This document shows, piece by piece, positions 48,280 through 61,850 of a DNA stretch of 64,000 bases. The stretch comes from Apis mellifera (lineage: Eukaryota > Arthropoda > Insecta > Hymenoptera > Apidae), in assembly GCF_003254395.2 (NCBI RefSeq), contig NC_037643.1, positions 13,844,963 through 13,908,962 of the forward strand. The letters are read 5' to 3'. Numbering within the stretch: the first letter of the stretch is position 1; every line of letters starts with the position of its first letter. A program made the position numbers and the translations under genes. The notes beneath the pieces are model-generated. The model saw nothing but the letters and a program-made list of their open reading frames with translations, ran no database searches and was not told the origin of the DNA.

Positions 48280-49765
48280 GAATTTTCTCGGGGACGATTT
48301 CGAAAAGTGCCTTTTCTTCTTCTTCTTCTTCTTCTTCTTCTTGGAAGAACCGAGCGATTTGTCTCGATGGAAAATAAAATAAATAAATAAAAATAATTTC
48401 TCCACGTACTTTTTTCTTAATATTTTTAATCCTTATTTCGAGAGAGATGAGGATAAATTCTCTCGATCTTTTTAACACACGGCATAATTTTTTTTTTACA
48501 TAAGATTTATTCTCTGATAAGATCGATAAAATCGATTCGGGACGATTGAGTTTTTGAAAAGCCTTTTCTTCTTCTTCTTCTTCTTTTTCTTCTTAAAAGA
48601 ACCGACCGATTTGTCTTGATGGAAAATAAAATAAATAATAAATAAATAATAAATAAAATAAATAAATAAAATAAATAAATAAAAATAATTTCTCCACGTA
48701 CTTTTTTCTTAATATTTTTAATCCTTATTTCGAGATCTTTTTAACACACGGCATGTTTTACATAAGATATATTCTCTGTCAAGATCGATAAGATGGATTC
48801 GGAACGATTGTATTTTCGAAAAGTGCCTTTTCTACTTCTTCTTCTTCTTAAAAGAACCGACGATTTGTCTCGATGGAAAATAAAACAAATAATAAATAAA
48901 ATAAATAAATAAATAAAAATAATTTCTCCACGTACTTTTTTCACGTAATATTTTTAATCCTTATTTCGAAAGAGATGAGGATAAATTCTCTGGATCTTTG
49001 TAACACACGGCATGTTTTACATAAGATATATTCTCTGACAAGATCGGTAAGATGGATTCGGGACAATTGTGTTTTCGAAAAGTGCTTTTTTCTTCTTCTT
49101 CTTCTTCTTCTTAGAAGAACCGACGATTTGTCTCGATGAAAAATAAAACAAATAAATAAAAATAATTTCTCCACGTACTTTTTTCTTAATATTTTTAATC
49201 CTTATTTCGAGATCTTTGTAACACACGGCATGTTTTACATAAGATATATTCTCTGACAAGATCGATAAGATCGATTCGGGACGATTGTGTTTTCGAAAAG
49301 TGCCTTTTCTACTTCTTCTTCTTCTTAGAAGAACCGACCGATTTATCTCGATGGAAAATAAAATAAATAAATAAAATAAATAATAAATAAAATAAATAAA
49401 TAAAATAAATAATAAATAAAATAAATAATAAATAAAATAAATAAATAAAATAAATAAATAAAAATAATTTCTCCACGTACTTTTTTCTTAATATTTTTAA
49501 TCCTTATTTCAAGAGAGATAAGGATAAATTCTCTCGATCTTTTTAACACACGGCATAATTTTTTTTTTACATAAGATTTATTCTCTGACAAGATCGATAA
49601 GATGAATTCTCGATTATGTTTTCGAAAAGTTTCCTTTTCTTCTTCTTCTTCTTAGAAGAACCGACGATTTGTCACGATGGAAGTAAAAATAATTTCTCCA
49701 CGTACTTTCTTCGCGTAATATAAAATTTTCAATCCTTATCTCGAGAGATAAATATTTTTAACACA
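48280..49765. repeat. Tandem array, unit about 240-300 bp, 6 copies, with internal TTC and AAATAA runs
   Basis: The unit reads GATTCGGGACGATTGTGTTT, TCGAAAAGTGCCTTTTCTTC, a TTC run, AGAAGAACCGACCGATTTGT, CTCGATGGAAAATAAAATAA, an AAATAA run of variable length, TAATTTCTCCACGTACTTTT, TTAATATTTTTAATCCTTAT and TTTTTAACACACGGCATGTT. Two nested microsatellites expand and contract within each copy and cause the length differences. Confidence 0.95.
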
Positions 49766-50089
49766 CGGCACGTTTTACGGTAGAGATCGATTCTTTGAAC
49801 AGTCTTGAAGTTTATCTTGGAACGATAGGAAAGCGAGGAGGAGATGTTGAAGGAGGAGGAGGAAGGTGGTCCCACGATGAAGACCTCGTTCTCGCCGCGT
49901 TAATTATTAGGATCGCGGGCCGGCCGGCCACCCGCGGCAGCCGACACGAATTCCGAAAGCTGATCGGCGCGCGTGTTGCGTGGGGATATACGGGTGGTAA
50001 GCGTGGGGTGAAAAGGGAGGCAAGGCCGGCGGCGGCGCGGCTTTGCCCCGCTTAGAGACAATGAGACGCCCCGCGGTGACGATCCACGT
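49766..50089. other. Short GC-rich island, no gene recognised
   Basis: GC-rich, CpG-containing sequence at 49880-50080 between two arrays. No coding motif is visible. Confidence 0.4.
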
Positions 50090-52500
50090 GAATCGTTTCC
50101 TTCGACTCGTTCTCCCTCGCGACAACCGTCCGCGAGAGATCGCCTTCTTAATCGATCGAAACGCGCGAATTTTTTCCCTTTTTACTTTTCGACTAGCTAA
50201 TAAAAACAATAAATAAAATGTAAATGATTTAGTTAGTAGAATGAATTATACGTGATATTTGAAAAATGTGTATTGAAGAGAAAGAAATGGATATCAATAA
50301 TTTTTTTTTATATAAATTGTTTTCTTGCGACAATCATTCTTGAAAGATCGACTTAATTGATCGACGGAACGCGCGAATTTTTTCCCTCTTTACTTTTCGA
50401 TTAAATAGTGAAAACGATGAGTAAAATGATTTCAGTTAATAGATATACGTAATTGCGTGTTAAAATGTTTACAAAATATTTGGAAAGTGTGTATTAAGGA
50501 AAAATGGATATCAATATTAATTTTATATTTAATTTTATATTTTTAAATTTTATATTTATATTTTTTTTTTTTATATAAATCGTTTTCTTACGACAATCAT
50601 TGTTGAAAGATCGCCTCTTAATCGATCGAAACGTGCGAATTTTTTCCCTCTTTACTTTTCGACTAGCTAATGAAAACAATAAGTAAAATGTAAATGATTT
50701 AGTTAGTAGAATGAATTATACGTGATATTTGAAAAGTGTGTATCGGAGAGAAAGAAATGGATATCAATAATTTTTTTTTATATAAATCGTTTTCTTCCTC
50801 CTTGCAATAACTATTCGTGAGAGATCGCCTCTTAATCGATCGAAACGCGCGAATTTTTTCCCTTTTTACTTTTCGATTAAATAGTGAAAACGATGAGTAA
50901 AATGATTTCAGTTAGTAGATATACGTAATTGCGTGTTAAAATGTTTACAAAATATTTGGAAAATGTGTATCGAGGAGAAATGGATATCAATAATTTTATA
51001 TTTATATTTTTTTTTATATAAATCGTTTTCTTACGACAATCATTCTTGAAAGATCGACTTAATCGATCGATGGAACGTGCGAATTTTTTTCCTTTTTACT
51101 TTTCGATTAAATAGTGAAAACAATGAGTAAAATGCACGGATTTAGGTAGTAGAATGAATTATATGTGATATTTGAAAAGTGTGTACCGAAGATAAAGAAA
51201 TAGATATCATTAGAATTTTTTTTTTTTATATAAATTGGTTTCTTCGACTCACTTGCGACAATCATTCGTGAAAGATCGGCAATTTAACCTTGTTCTTTTA
51301 TTATTCGATGGAATATGTAAATTTTTTTATATATAAATTGTTTTCTTTGACTCATGACAATTATTCGTGAAAGATCGGCTTAATCGATCGACGATTTAAT
51401 GTTGCTCTTCCATCATTCGATAAAATCTGTAAATATTTTATATAGATATATAAATTATTTTCTTTAACACAACAATTATTCGATAGAAGATGTGAATTTT
51501 CGTGAATTCTTTTTCTTTTTTTTTTTTATATAAATCGTTTTCTTCTTGTGACAATCATTTGTGAAAAATCGGCTTAATCGATCGATTTAACCTTGTTCTT
51601 CCATTATTCGATGGGATATGTAAATTTTCTTTAACTCATAACTCATTATTCGATAGAAAATGTGAATTTTCGTGAATTTTTTTTCTTTTTTTCTTTTATA
51701 TAAATCGTTTTCTTCTTGCGACAATCATTCGTGAGAGATCGGTTTAATCGATCGACGATTTAACTTTGTTCTTCTATCGTTTGATAGGATATGTAAATTT
51801 TGGAGAATATTTTATATAAATTATTTTCTTTAAAACTCACAACAATTATTCGATGGAAGATGTGAATTTTCGTGAATTTTTTTTCTTTTCTTTTTTATAT
51901 AAATCGTTTTCTTTTTGTGACAAACATTCGTGAAAGATCGACTTAATCGATCGACGATTTAATTTTACTCTTCCATTGTTCGATGGTATATGTAAATTTT
52001 GGTGACTATTTTTTTTTTTTATATATATAAAAATTATTTTCTTTGACTGACAACAATTATTCGTGAGAAATCGGCTTAATCGATCGACGATTTAATCTTG
52101 CTCTTCCATTATTCAATGGAATATGTAAATTTTGGTGAATATTTTACATATATATATAAATTATTTTCTTTAACAACAATTATTTTTTTTCTTTTTTTTT
52201 TTAATATAAATTTTCTTCTTGCGACAATCATTCGTGAAAAATCGGTTTAATCGATCGACGATTTAACCTTGTTCTTCCATTATTCGATGGAATATGTAAA
52301 TTTTTTTTATATATAAATTGTTTTCTTTGACTCACAACAATTATTCGTGAGAGATCGGCTTAATCGATCGACGATTTAATCTTGCTCTTCCATCATTCGA
52401 TGGAATATGTGAATTTTGGCAAATATATTTTTTTTATATGTTACTCTTTCATCGTTATATATATATATATATATGAAATATATAAATTTTGGTGAATATT
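50090..52500. repeat. Compound tandem array: 5 long units (about 250 bp), then 8-9 short units (about 100-190 bp)
   Basis: The left part (50090-51240) repeats GAAACGCGCGAATTTTTTCC, CTTTTTACTTTTCGA, AATGATTTAGTTAGTAGAAT, a TGGATATCAATAATTTTTTT phrase and TATATAAATCGTTTTCTT. The right part (51240-52500) repeats GACAATCATTCGTGAAAGAT, CGGCTTAATCGATCGACGAT, TTAACCTTGTTCTTCCATTA, TTCGATGGAATATGTAAATT and a T-run. Both parts share the GACAATCATTCnTGAAAGATCG and AATCGATCGA blocks, so the right array arose from part of the left unit or the reverse. Confidence 0.92.
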
Positions 52501-53214
52501 TTTTTTTAATTTTGTGGAATAACGAAAGTGAATCTATCCATCGATAATCTCTAAAATTATTCTCTTCGTTTCTATTTACACTCTCCTATATATATGTACA
52601 TATATATATAAATTCCTGATATCAACGGTTTACGAAAAGAAGGTTGAAACAAGGTGGCATTTACAAACTGTCGATCGACTCGGCTGTATACCGCATCGAC
52701 TCGTCGCCATCGCGATATAAAACTGTCCGCGGCCAGAGTTTCTTCCGTCTTCACAGTTTTCGCTGCCTGCCAAGTTTCTCGTATCATCGAGACGAGCCAT
52801 CTCTGGAACACGCGCATGCTTTCATCGAGAAACGAATGCCGTCGTCGATCGAACCGAAACGAAATATTCAACAAATTTAATCGAATATCAAATAACCACC
52901 AAATAATAATTTAAAAATCTAAGACGAAATAACAGAATCATTGAAAATTTTATATACTTTGCACGCGCGCAAAAGAATTCCCTCGCATCGGGACAGAGTT
53001 AAACACGATCTTTCTCTCCGATCTGTTTACATTATCTCATAGAGGCGACTGGCAGCGCCCTCCAACGTCTATTTCTGTGTCATCGGTGTACACAAACCTC
53101 GACGGCGCGCGATGAGGCCGAGGGCCACGAAAAAACAAATTACAAAATGATTCTTGACGGGAGGCTCGATTCGAGACGCCCTCGAAAGTGGATATTTCCG
53201 AGAGGCCGGCCATC

Positions 53215-53271
<57 letters not shown>

Positions 53272-54546
53272 ATCGACGGTGGAACGGAAGGACGGGCGAT
53301 AGATGGCGCGCGGTATGCGTATCTCCTTCCCTTCAACGGCACCTCTCGACGAGGACTCTATTTCCGTGTCATTGATATTACAATGCTTGAGAGCGCGGGC
53401 CAAGGGAACACGAGCCGAGAACACGAATTATAATGACACTCGACCGCCTCCTCGGAAGCAAACACGTTGCCCGCGCATAAATTTATCCGTTTTCTCGTCT
53501 TGGACGCCTGGGACGAGTGTCCAGGTTAGGATACTTCCTTCGGGGAAATTGGAGTTTGTTTTCGAACGGTCTCGTCTATCCTGACAAACGTTGTTATTAT
53601 TTAAGCTTTTTCGAAATCTTTTATAAAAATCTTGTAATACAAATTTGAGCAAGCGAAAAGCATATTTTATTTTAATCTTTCATTGAATTTTATATAAAAA
53701 TAACAAACCTTTCATCAAACTTGCAATTCACGATCGTATCATTTTCCTAAAATTCGAATACGCGAGAGAATTCAAAAAAAGAAAGAAAAAAAAAGAAAAC
53801 ACATTGAGAAAAAGATCTCTGCTCAACGACACCGGAGTCGACACACTCGTCGGCCGAGGAGGAGATCGCAAAGCACGAGTCATTCGATCCCATCAGAAGC
53901 ACGCACACACCATATCGAAAGGAGGATGGATCTCGTGGGCCGGTTTACACGCGATGGGCCTCGGTAATCCTGCGAAGATATCTCTCTCTCTCTGTCTCTC
54001 TTCCTCCTCTTCCCCTTTCGAGAAGTAGTCCTCGGACAGCCGAGAATGTTTACATTGGTCCGCATTGGTTGGGCCGTTTGCACCGCGGACACAAAGAGCG
54101 TTTTATAGTCTGGCGTGCAGCACGGCGATGGACGTAGAGAAATTCCACCCTCGTCACGGCGTGTCGCGGCCGGCGACAAAACACCACAAAGCCGGCCTTG
54201 TTAATTACAGCCGGCGTAACCGACACTCCATCTGCATCCGCCGTTTCGTTTTCCGAATCCATCGAAAAAAAGAGAGAGAGAGAGAGAAGGAAAAAATAGA
54301 AGGAGAGAGCAAGATCGTATCCTCGACGCGAGCAAAAGTGTAACCGGGATCACGGACAATGGACAAAGTGTGAAAATTGCTTGCCGATTGCTCCAGTTGC
54401 TGATAATTAATTAACAACGAAAAGAATCAAGTTGAAAATGTAATTAATGTTTAGACGAATAATATATTTATTAGGTAGATAATTATTATTACGTTTTGAA
54501 TTTAAATTATCAAATTCAAATTCGTACTATTATTAAACTATCGTTA
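52501..54546. other. Unique island, no gene recognised
   Basis: Moderate to high GC with CpG. It contains the CT run at 53216-53270 and a GA run near 54267-54287. Overlapping frames on both strands carry no recognised domain. Confidence 0.45.
53216..53270 (+). repeat. (CT)n microsatellite, 55 bp uninterrupted
   Basis: The longest pure dinucleotide run in the window. On the minus strand it reads as GA repeats, the kind of sequence bound by GAGA-type factors in insects. Confidence 0.97.
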
Positions 54547-54716
54547 CGAATCAATATTTATAACAAATTAACAAATTTATAATATTTATAACAAATATTT
54601 ATAACAATATTTATAACAAATTATAACAAATCGAATCAATATTTATAACAAATTAACAAATTTATAATATTTATAACAAATATTTATAACAATATTTATA
54701 ACAAATTATAACAAAT
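54547..54716. repeat. Exact 85-bp tandem duplication
   Basis: 54547-54631 and 54632-54716 are identical, starting CGAATCAATATTTATAACAA. Each copy also contains shorter internal repeats of ATTTATAACAA. The lack of differences indicates a recent duplication or recent gene conversion. Confidence 0.97.
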
Positions 54717-57700
54717 TTTTATCGATACGTTAGAAATCACGAGGAATCAATTTCTAAAAATATTCCAAAATGCACGAATTTTCTGGAAAACAATACAAAA
54801 TTTGCAAGATATCGATATCTGTAAAAGATAAGCTGTTAAAAAGTCCTTTGTAGAACGAAAGAAGGATAGTCTAGAATAAGGTCACAATTTCTCTAAAAAA
54901 TATTCTCTCGAAACTCGAGCTTCGAGAAGAGATAAAAATCGATAAGATATCGGGTGGGAAAAAAAGATGAGCGAGATATCGTAAAAAACGGATCGAATCG
55001 ATCGACGAACCTTCCGTTTTATTCTCGGTCGTCCGAGGCTCTCTTGTTTATACTGGGTGAGACAGAAATACTGGGCGAGCGAGGAGTGTCGCTCGAGGAG
55101 GGACGCGAAACATCTGTCGGCCCCGCCGCGACTATTTTCGCTCCGGGCCGCGTGATTACGCGCGGGCCGACAGCCAGTGACAACCTCGCTTTCTCGCTCC
55201 ATTCTCTCTCATAGGTAACCAAGTTGACAGCGTCCAGAGACACTTCCCTGAACCCGGCCTCCATCCGACCACCCATGCCTTCGTTGCCCCATCCATCTCG
55301 AAATGCCAACCGTCGTCCCGAGGATCGACGTTTAATATTCCGTGTTATCGCGTCTACTTCCTTCGAAAGCGAAAAAACGAATTCTCTTCCCCGAGTATTT
55401 ATACACGAATATAGAGAGAGAGAGAGAGAAAAGAAAAAGTAGTAATGATTATTTCAGAGTTTAATTTGATGCGCAAATATTATTAATTAGCTGGTATAAA
55501 TCGTAGGAGAAGACGCGAGACTGGTGAAAAGAAAATGGCCTTCGAGCGATCGATCGATTTCTATCCTCCTCCTTTCTCTCTCTCTCTCTTTCTATCAGCC
55601 TGCAATCTTCGTACGTACATGCTTAGTTATTAAATGGCGAGAAAATTGCGCCAGTTCTCGCTTCGATTAGTCGTTGAATCGATGCCTAATGTTGCACAGG
55701 AATGCATAGAGATAAAACGCGCGTGTCGATGAATGGCACTCTTAGAAATATACTGCCTGCAGGAAGCTGGAGTATACATTTCAACCGAACGAGATTGAAT
55801 ACACTGTTACACGTTCGCGATAAAATTGAAAAATTAACGTCGCCGCAAATCCGAATCGCGAAATTGTTACTTGGACGATCAAATTTTTCTCCGGGAAACA
55901 ACGTACGAGGCCGAACATAACCTCGAAATTAACCACCCTTCCTCCTGTCTGTCTGTCGACCGAAACGAAATTAAGTCGAAATCACATCCCCGAATCAAGA
56001 TCCCCCTCCACGCCCCAATTCCACGGACCTAAATACGCAAAAATAACACACAACGGTCCGAGCGAGCAACTCTCGTCCAAATTCCAGCGTGTTTTCTCTT
56101 TCTCTCTGCAACACTGTATCGTTCAATTTCCACACACGCGCACACGGCTCGTTTCGAGCATGGCCCGCAGCGCCATCGGTCGCGGTCCGCCGCGGTTTTC
56201 ATTCTGCCCGAGCAAGGAAGGAGGAGTGAGAGAGAGAGAGAGAGATCGAAATTAAATCCCGCTTTCGTTCTCTCGAGGCGGAGGAAGAGAGAGAGAGAGA
56301 GAACGGCAGGTGGACAATCGGGGATAATATCTGTTTACGAATCCGTTCGATTCGAGAAAGGCGCGCGTGCTTTGACGTCGTCTCACGGAGTTGGAATAGT
56401 TGAGCGTCGCTTGTTGGCCGGGCTATAAAGGAATTAATATGGCGACCGGCCGTTGCGCGCGTCTGTGACCTTGTATACACGCTAATCTCGTTCGAATCCT
56501 GAAAACAGTGTTTTGAGAGAGACAGAAGAAGGAGAAAGAGAACGTCGCAAAAAAACGTCGACATTCTTGCCATACTTTCGGATCAGTTTTCGCTCTCGTG
56601 CACGACCGCGTCATGCTTGTTGTTGTTGTTGTTATTGTCGTCGTGTTTTCTTCTTCCTCTTCTTTCGAGATAGGCTTCTCTTCTTGCTCAAGGAGAGGAG
56701 ATTTCTGGAAGGAAGGAAGGCGAGTCCCCAAGCTAAATTATTTCGTTCCAGTTTTCAGCCGGTTAATGTTGCGCCGATGCGATACGGTTTTGTTCGTCTC
56801 AAGGGCTTTGTACTTGCGAGCCGGGATGGATGAATCGGTCGATTTTTGGCCGGTGGTGGGGCATCGTTGTTTGATCGTGATCGAACATCGTTCCAAGCGA
56901 TACGTTGTTGATTGATGGTGGATCGAGTGGAATGTGTTACGCGTATATATGTGTGTATATGTGTGTATATATATTTGTAGGAAAATATTTCTCGAGAGTC
57001 ACTTTCGAGAACAACATTTTTCGTGATTGGAAGAGTCTGAAACTGCGAAAAATTTTGAAAAGAGTTTCGAATCGATGCGAAAAAAAGAAACTGAAAATTA
57101 ATAGCGTGTCTCACACTCGATCGAACCAGATGGCCAGAAAGGAAATAGAGAACTGAATTCCTCGATACATTAACGCAAATTTTAATAATATCCATCTATA
57201 CACGTGAAAATCACAATGGAAATTGTGTCACGACGTTCTTCTTTGTTCGCCAAGTCCGGTACCACGGCGGAAACGAAGCTTCCCCTCGAAAACTCTTTCT
57301 TGCTTTCCTTCCTCGTTGAACGATTGCCGCCGTTTGTGCACGCGAATTCGCACGTCAACGATGCCCTATATACACACACGTCTGCCTAGGCTCATCGCGC
57401 AACATCTGTTACATCGAGGGGCTTGTGAACAATGAGATCGATAAACTGGGAGGGGGGATAAATCGGAGGATTCACCTGGACACGTATTCTTCTATCTCTT
57501 TCTTCTCTTTCCTTTTTTTTTCTCTGTTTACTCTTCGGCTCGTTGACGGAATTCGACGTATATTGGATACATTGGCGAGAGAGAGAGGGGAATATTAAGT
57601 TCCTTCCTCTTTTTCTTTACGATTATAATAGAATTCGAATTGTTATTCGTTATTTTTAGTGCTGGTATGCGAAATGAATAATTTTTAAGAAGGGCGTCGA

Positions 57701-59372
57701 TTGATCTCGACTCAACTTTGTGCAAGCCTCTTCTTCCTTCCTCCTTGTATTCTTGGCCACGGTTGATGGATCAGGGGAAGATTCTTTCGTTTCTTCTTCG
57801 TTGTTCCACTTCTTTTTTCCCCCTCCCCCCTTTTTCTTTTTCCTTCTTGCGAGGATGAGTAAGAAAATGAAGAATTTGTTTTTTTTTTAGATAATATTAA
57901 TCGATTGGTATATGTATATTGTTGAGATTCGAATCAGAGAATTTCAAGAGATATGGCATGGTTGTATCTTACAAAACGTGTAAAGACTCGCGCCAAAAAT
58001 TAATTAATTTAAAGCCGGAAATTTTAATTTTGAGGATCGTTCAGGTGCGCCGAGAAAGAAAGTTCGAATTGGAATTTTTTTTTAATTAACTGCTCGAGAA
58101 AATATTTGTACAACAAAAATACTCTTTTCTCTCTTAATTGCCTCTCTTAGAAAGTTCGAGCTTTCTTTTCTAATAAATAATTCTAAAATGTTTTAATTCT
58201 GTGTTCTTGGTTGACCATAATAACATAATAAAATACAACCAATATCTTTCTCTTACGATATAATTAAATATACAATACAAGAATATTCAAAGAGCATTCC
58301 TCTTCGAATTTCAAAATTAAGAAGGAAGCTGCTTAAGAAGAAGAAACAAAATCTCTCTCTCTCTTAAAAACGAGAAAGAAGTAGAGAGAGATTCGTCTTT
58401 CTCCATTTCTCTTCGAGAAGAAAACCAAAAGATCGGCGACTCATCCTCTCCTCTTCTCAAGGAAACCGAGAAACAACCGAGAGACAAAGCGCAAGAAAAT
58501 TGAGCAAGAGAGAGGATGAACAAGAAGAAGAAGATCGAAGGTGTGACCGTGCCCCGCCCTCCCCCAACGTGGCTTTGCCCTCGCCACGAAAGGAAATTAC
58601 GGGGCCAAACAACCACTTTCACCCGGGGCCCCGGGTGTTATTTGTATTATTCCCGACACCCTGGGTGCCACCATTGTTTCCCGATGTGCCGCCCCCTAAC
58701 GACCTACACGCCGCAAATCGGCAAAACGAGCCGATAATTGCGGCTTTCGTTATTTTTCCACCTCCTCCTCCTTCTTCTCCTCCTTCTTCTCTTTCTCGAC
58801 GAGAAACGCGCATCGTCATCGTATTCCCAATTTGTATCGATTGGATTCCTCGTTCTTCTCCTGCCCGCTTCTTTCTCTCTCGCAGAACAGGAGAACAACT
58901 CTCCTTCTGTCGGTGTCCCGAGTTGAGGTCACTTCTTATTGTTGCATTGCTTCTTCTTCCCGAGGAGCGAAGGAAGAAGAGGGGAGGACGATTCGCAACG
59001 GAACGGACACTGTCGCGGATCTTCTCGATTTTGCGTTTTGGACGGATGGATTCCTTTTTGTTTCCTGTTCGTTCTCTCTTCGACCTGGATCGAGAAGGGT
59101 TTCGAGTTGTTGAGAATATATATATGTGTGTGTGAATTTGATAAGAAGATAAATATTCGTTTGAGGAACGTATTATATATTTTTATTATTTATTTTTATT
59201 TTATTCTTTATGTAAAAATTACGTAGGTTGGAAATGGAGAGAGGAGGATAGAAGAAAGTTTTGTACTTGGATCCTTTGTCCAATTTGTCAATATAGGTTA
59301 TAGGTGAGAGAAAGGAGAGAAAAATTGTGTTAAAGTATGTTTATATAAGTAAGTATATAAAGATAGTAAGAT
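54717..59372. other. Longest largely unique stretch, no gene recognised
   Basis: GC-rich parts at 55020-55340, 56000-56470 and 58420-59060 alternate with AT-rich parts. GA/CT tracts lie at about 55412-55431, 56228-56246 and 56287-56303. There is a TG/TA-rich run near 56945-56975. Open frames up to about 210 codons (58500-59135) overlap with frames on the other strand, are proline-, serine- and arginine-rich, and lack domains. If an exon of a host gene exists in this window, this is the region where I would be least able to exclude it. Confidence 0.4.
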
Positions 59373-59683
59373 TATCTTTATATAAAGTATATCTTTGAAA
59401 AGTTTCGATGATTGAATAAGAATAATTCGTGTGATAAATTTAATAAATTTATGAGATGTGTTAATTTCGAAGGAAAATAATTTAAAATAAGGAGGAAGCG
59501 AAATAATGATGAGTTGTTGTGATGTTTCTTATATAAAGTATATCTTTGAAATGATGAATCTTTTGATGATTGAAAGAATAAGAATAATTCGTGTGATAAA
59601 TTTAATAAATTTATGAGATGTGTTAATTTGGAAGGAAAATAATTTAAAATAAGGGGGGGAAGCGAAATGATGATGAGTTGTTG
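59373..59683. repeat. Tandem duplication, unit about 155 bp, 2 copies
   Basis: Both copies begin TATATAAAGTATATCTTTGA, continue with AATAAGAATAATTCGTGTGA, TAAATTTAATAAATTTATGA and GATGTGTTAATTTnGAAGGA, and end GCGAAATnATGATGAGTTGT. They differ by a few substitutions and one 12-15 base indel. Confidence 0.93.
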
Positions 59684-60079
59684 TGTCGCAATCGGAGGGA
59701 TGCCGAAAGATTTCTTCCATGGTTTCGGGAGTATTCAGGTAAAGACGCCAAACGGTGGGACACAATACGTGGTGGTTTTCAACGGCCAACTTATTATTAC
59801 TGACTCGCCATTGTCCGACTGTCAACAATTAGTTTAAACGATGGTTCAACATCCAGCCGAACAATGCCACCTGAGCACACCGCGCCCCGGGCTTCGTGGA
59901 AAATAGAATGGTTCCGGGAATACCATCTTTCTGCCTTATCCCTTCCTGCTTCTTTTTTTTTTTTTTTTTTTTTTTTTTTTCTGCTCCCCGAATTTTTGTC
60001 CCAACTTTCGCGTGAAAATAACAGGCTGCACGGATTTAAGGATCGATCATCGCTTAACCTTAGAAATATTGTCATACAA
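59684..60079. other. Short unique island, candidate conserved non-coding element
   Basis: 59690-59950 is high-complexity, near-balanced sequence between two AT-rich repeat regions, followed by a 28-base poly-T run at 59953-59980. No protein motif could be recognised on either strand. The poly-T run next to unique sequence could mark the tail of a minus-strand retroposed copy, but no target-site duplication was identified. Confidence 0.4.
59953..59980 (+). repeat. Poly-T run of 28
   Basis: An uninterrupted homopolymer; its true length may differ because such runs are error-prone. Confidence 0.95.
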
Positions 60080-61850
60080 ATTTGTCGCACGAATTATTCT
60101 ACATTTTTTTCATTAGCTAGAAGCTTGTTTCTTTTTCTTAATAAGTAAATCTTAATAGACGTTTAAATAAATATTCCTAGAAAATATAGGAATAAAATCA
60201 CGTAACTCTTATATGAAAATTATAGAGACTTAAGAATTATTGCTTACTTTAAAAATAATATTATACAAATGAATTATTCTATATTTTTCAATTATTAAGA
60301 ATATTGTCTTTAATCAGCAGCTAGAATTATTTCTTTTTCTTAATAACTAAATCATAATAGACGTTTAAATAAATATTTCTAGAAAATATGGAAATATGTG
60401 AAAATTACAGAGACTTAAGAACGATTATTGCTTATTTTAAAAATAATATTATCATAGAAATAAATTATTCTATATTTTTCAATTATTAAGAATATTATCT
60501 TTAATATTAAAGCAATTAAAATTGCTTCTTTTTTTTAATAATAACTAAATCTCAATAGATGTTTAAATAAATATCCCTAGAAAATATGGGAATAAAATCG
60601 CGTCAAATCCTTATCGTCAAACTCTGAAAGTTATAGAGACTTAAGAATCAATTATTACTTATCTTAAAAATAATATTATCATACAAATGAATTATAATTA
60701 ATATATATAATTTTTTAATAGCACATTTTTAATAGCTCCTTTTCAATTATTAAGAATATTATCTTTAAACAGCAGCTAAAATTGTTTCTTTTTTTTAATA
60801 ATAACTAAATCCCAATAGATGCTTAAATAAATATTCCTAGAAAATATGAGAATAAAATCAAACTCTTATCGCGTGAAAATTATAAATTATTATTATAAAT
60901 TATTTAAGAATTAATGAATTATTTCATATTTTTAATATAAATATATATATTTTTTTTTAATAATTAAATCCTAATATAATGCATTCTTATACGCTTAAAT
61001 AAATATTCCCACGAAATATGGAAATAAAATAAACGTAACGTTATCGCGTGAAAATAACAGATTACAAAGACTTGAGAATCAATTATTGCTTACCTTAAAA
61101 ATTAACATATATATAATAATAATATAATAAACATTATAATACAAATGAATTATTCCATATTTTTAATAGCTCCTTTTCCTATCATTAAGAATATTGTCTT
61201 TAATATTAATATTGTCAGCAGCTAGAATTGCTTTTTTTCAATAATCCAAAATCCTAACGTTTAAACAAATATTCCCCAAGGGAAATATATATTAACCAAG
61301 GGAAATAAAATTATTAAGAATATTGTCTTTAATCAGTAGCTAGAACTGCTTCTTTTTTTACAATAATTTTTTTTTCCAAAAATCCTAACATTTAAACATC
61401 CTAACAAATATTCCTACCAAGGAAAATAAAATTATTAAGAATATTGTCTTTAATCAGCAGCTACAATTGCTTCCTTTTTTCAATAATCCAAAATCCTTAC
61501 GTTTAAATAAACATTCCAAGTATGGAAATAAAATCGTACAACCTTTATTAAAAACAGATTACAAAGACTTAAGAGTCAATTACCTTAAAAATTAACATAT
61601 AATAAACATATATGTAATATATATATAATATACATATATAATAACATATATATAATAATAATATAATAAACATTATCATACAAATAAATTATTCCATATT
61701 TTTAATATTTTTAACTCCTTTTCAATCCTTAAGAATATAGTCTTTAATCAGCAACTAAAACCTCTCCTCTTTTCCAATAATCCAAAATCCAAGAACGTTT
61801 AAACAAGCATTCCAAGTATGAAACTAAAATAAAATCGCGCAACCCTTATC
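60080..61850. repeat. AT-rich tandem array, unit about 200-230 bp, around 8 copies
   Basis: Recurring blocks are TTATTAAGAATATTGTCTTT, AATCAGCAGCTAGAATTGCT, ACGTTTAAATAAATATTCCT, AGAAAATATGGGAATAAAAT, AGAGACTTAAGAATCAATTA and ACAAATGAATTATTCTATAT. TA runs are inserted in several copies. Later copies (61190-61500) are shortened to the AATCAGCAGCTAGAATTGCT section. Confidence 0.92.

Noticed and set aside
47818..48390. 190-codon frame on + in a GC-rich island
   Set aside because: Overlapped by other long frames on both strands; GC-rich, stop-poor DNA explains it. It ends in a TTC run giving poly-leucine.
56455..56500. tRNA-like GTTCGAATCC box
   Set aside because: Only the B-box-like phrase is present; no A box, anticodon stem or acceptor pairing was found around it.
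58500..59135. 211-codon frame on +
   Set aside because: Proline-, serine- and arginine-rich low-complexity product, overlapped on both strands by other frames, with no domain. An exon cannot be fully excluded, but nothing supports it.
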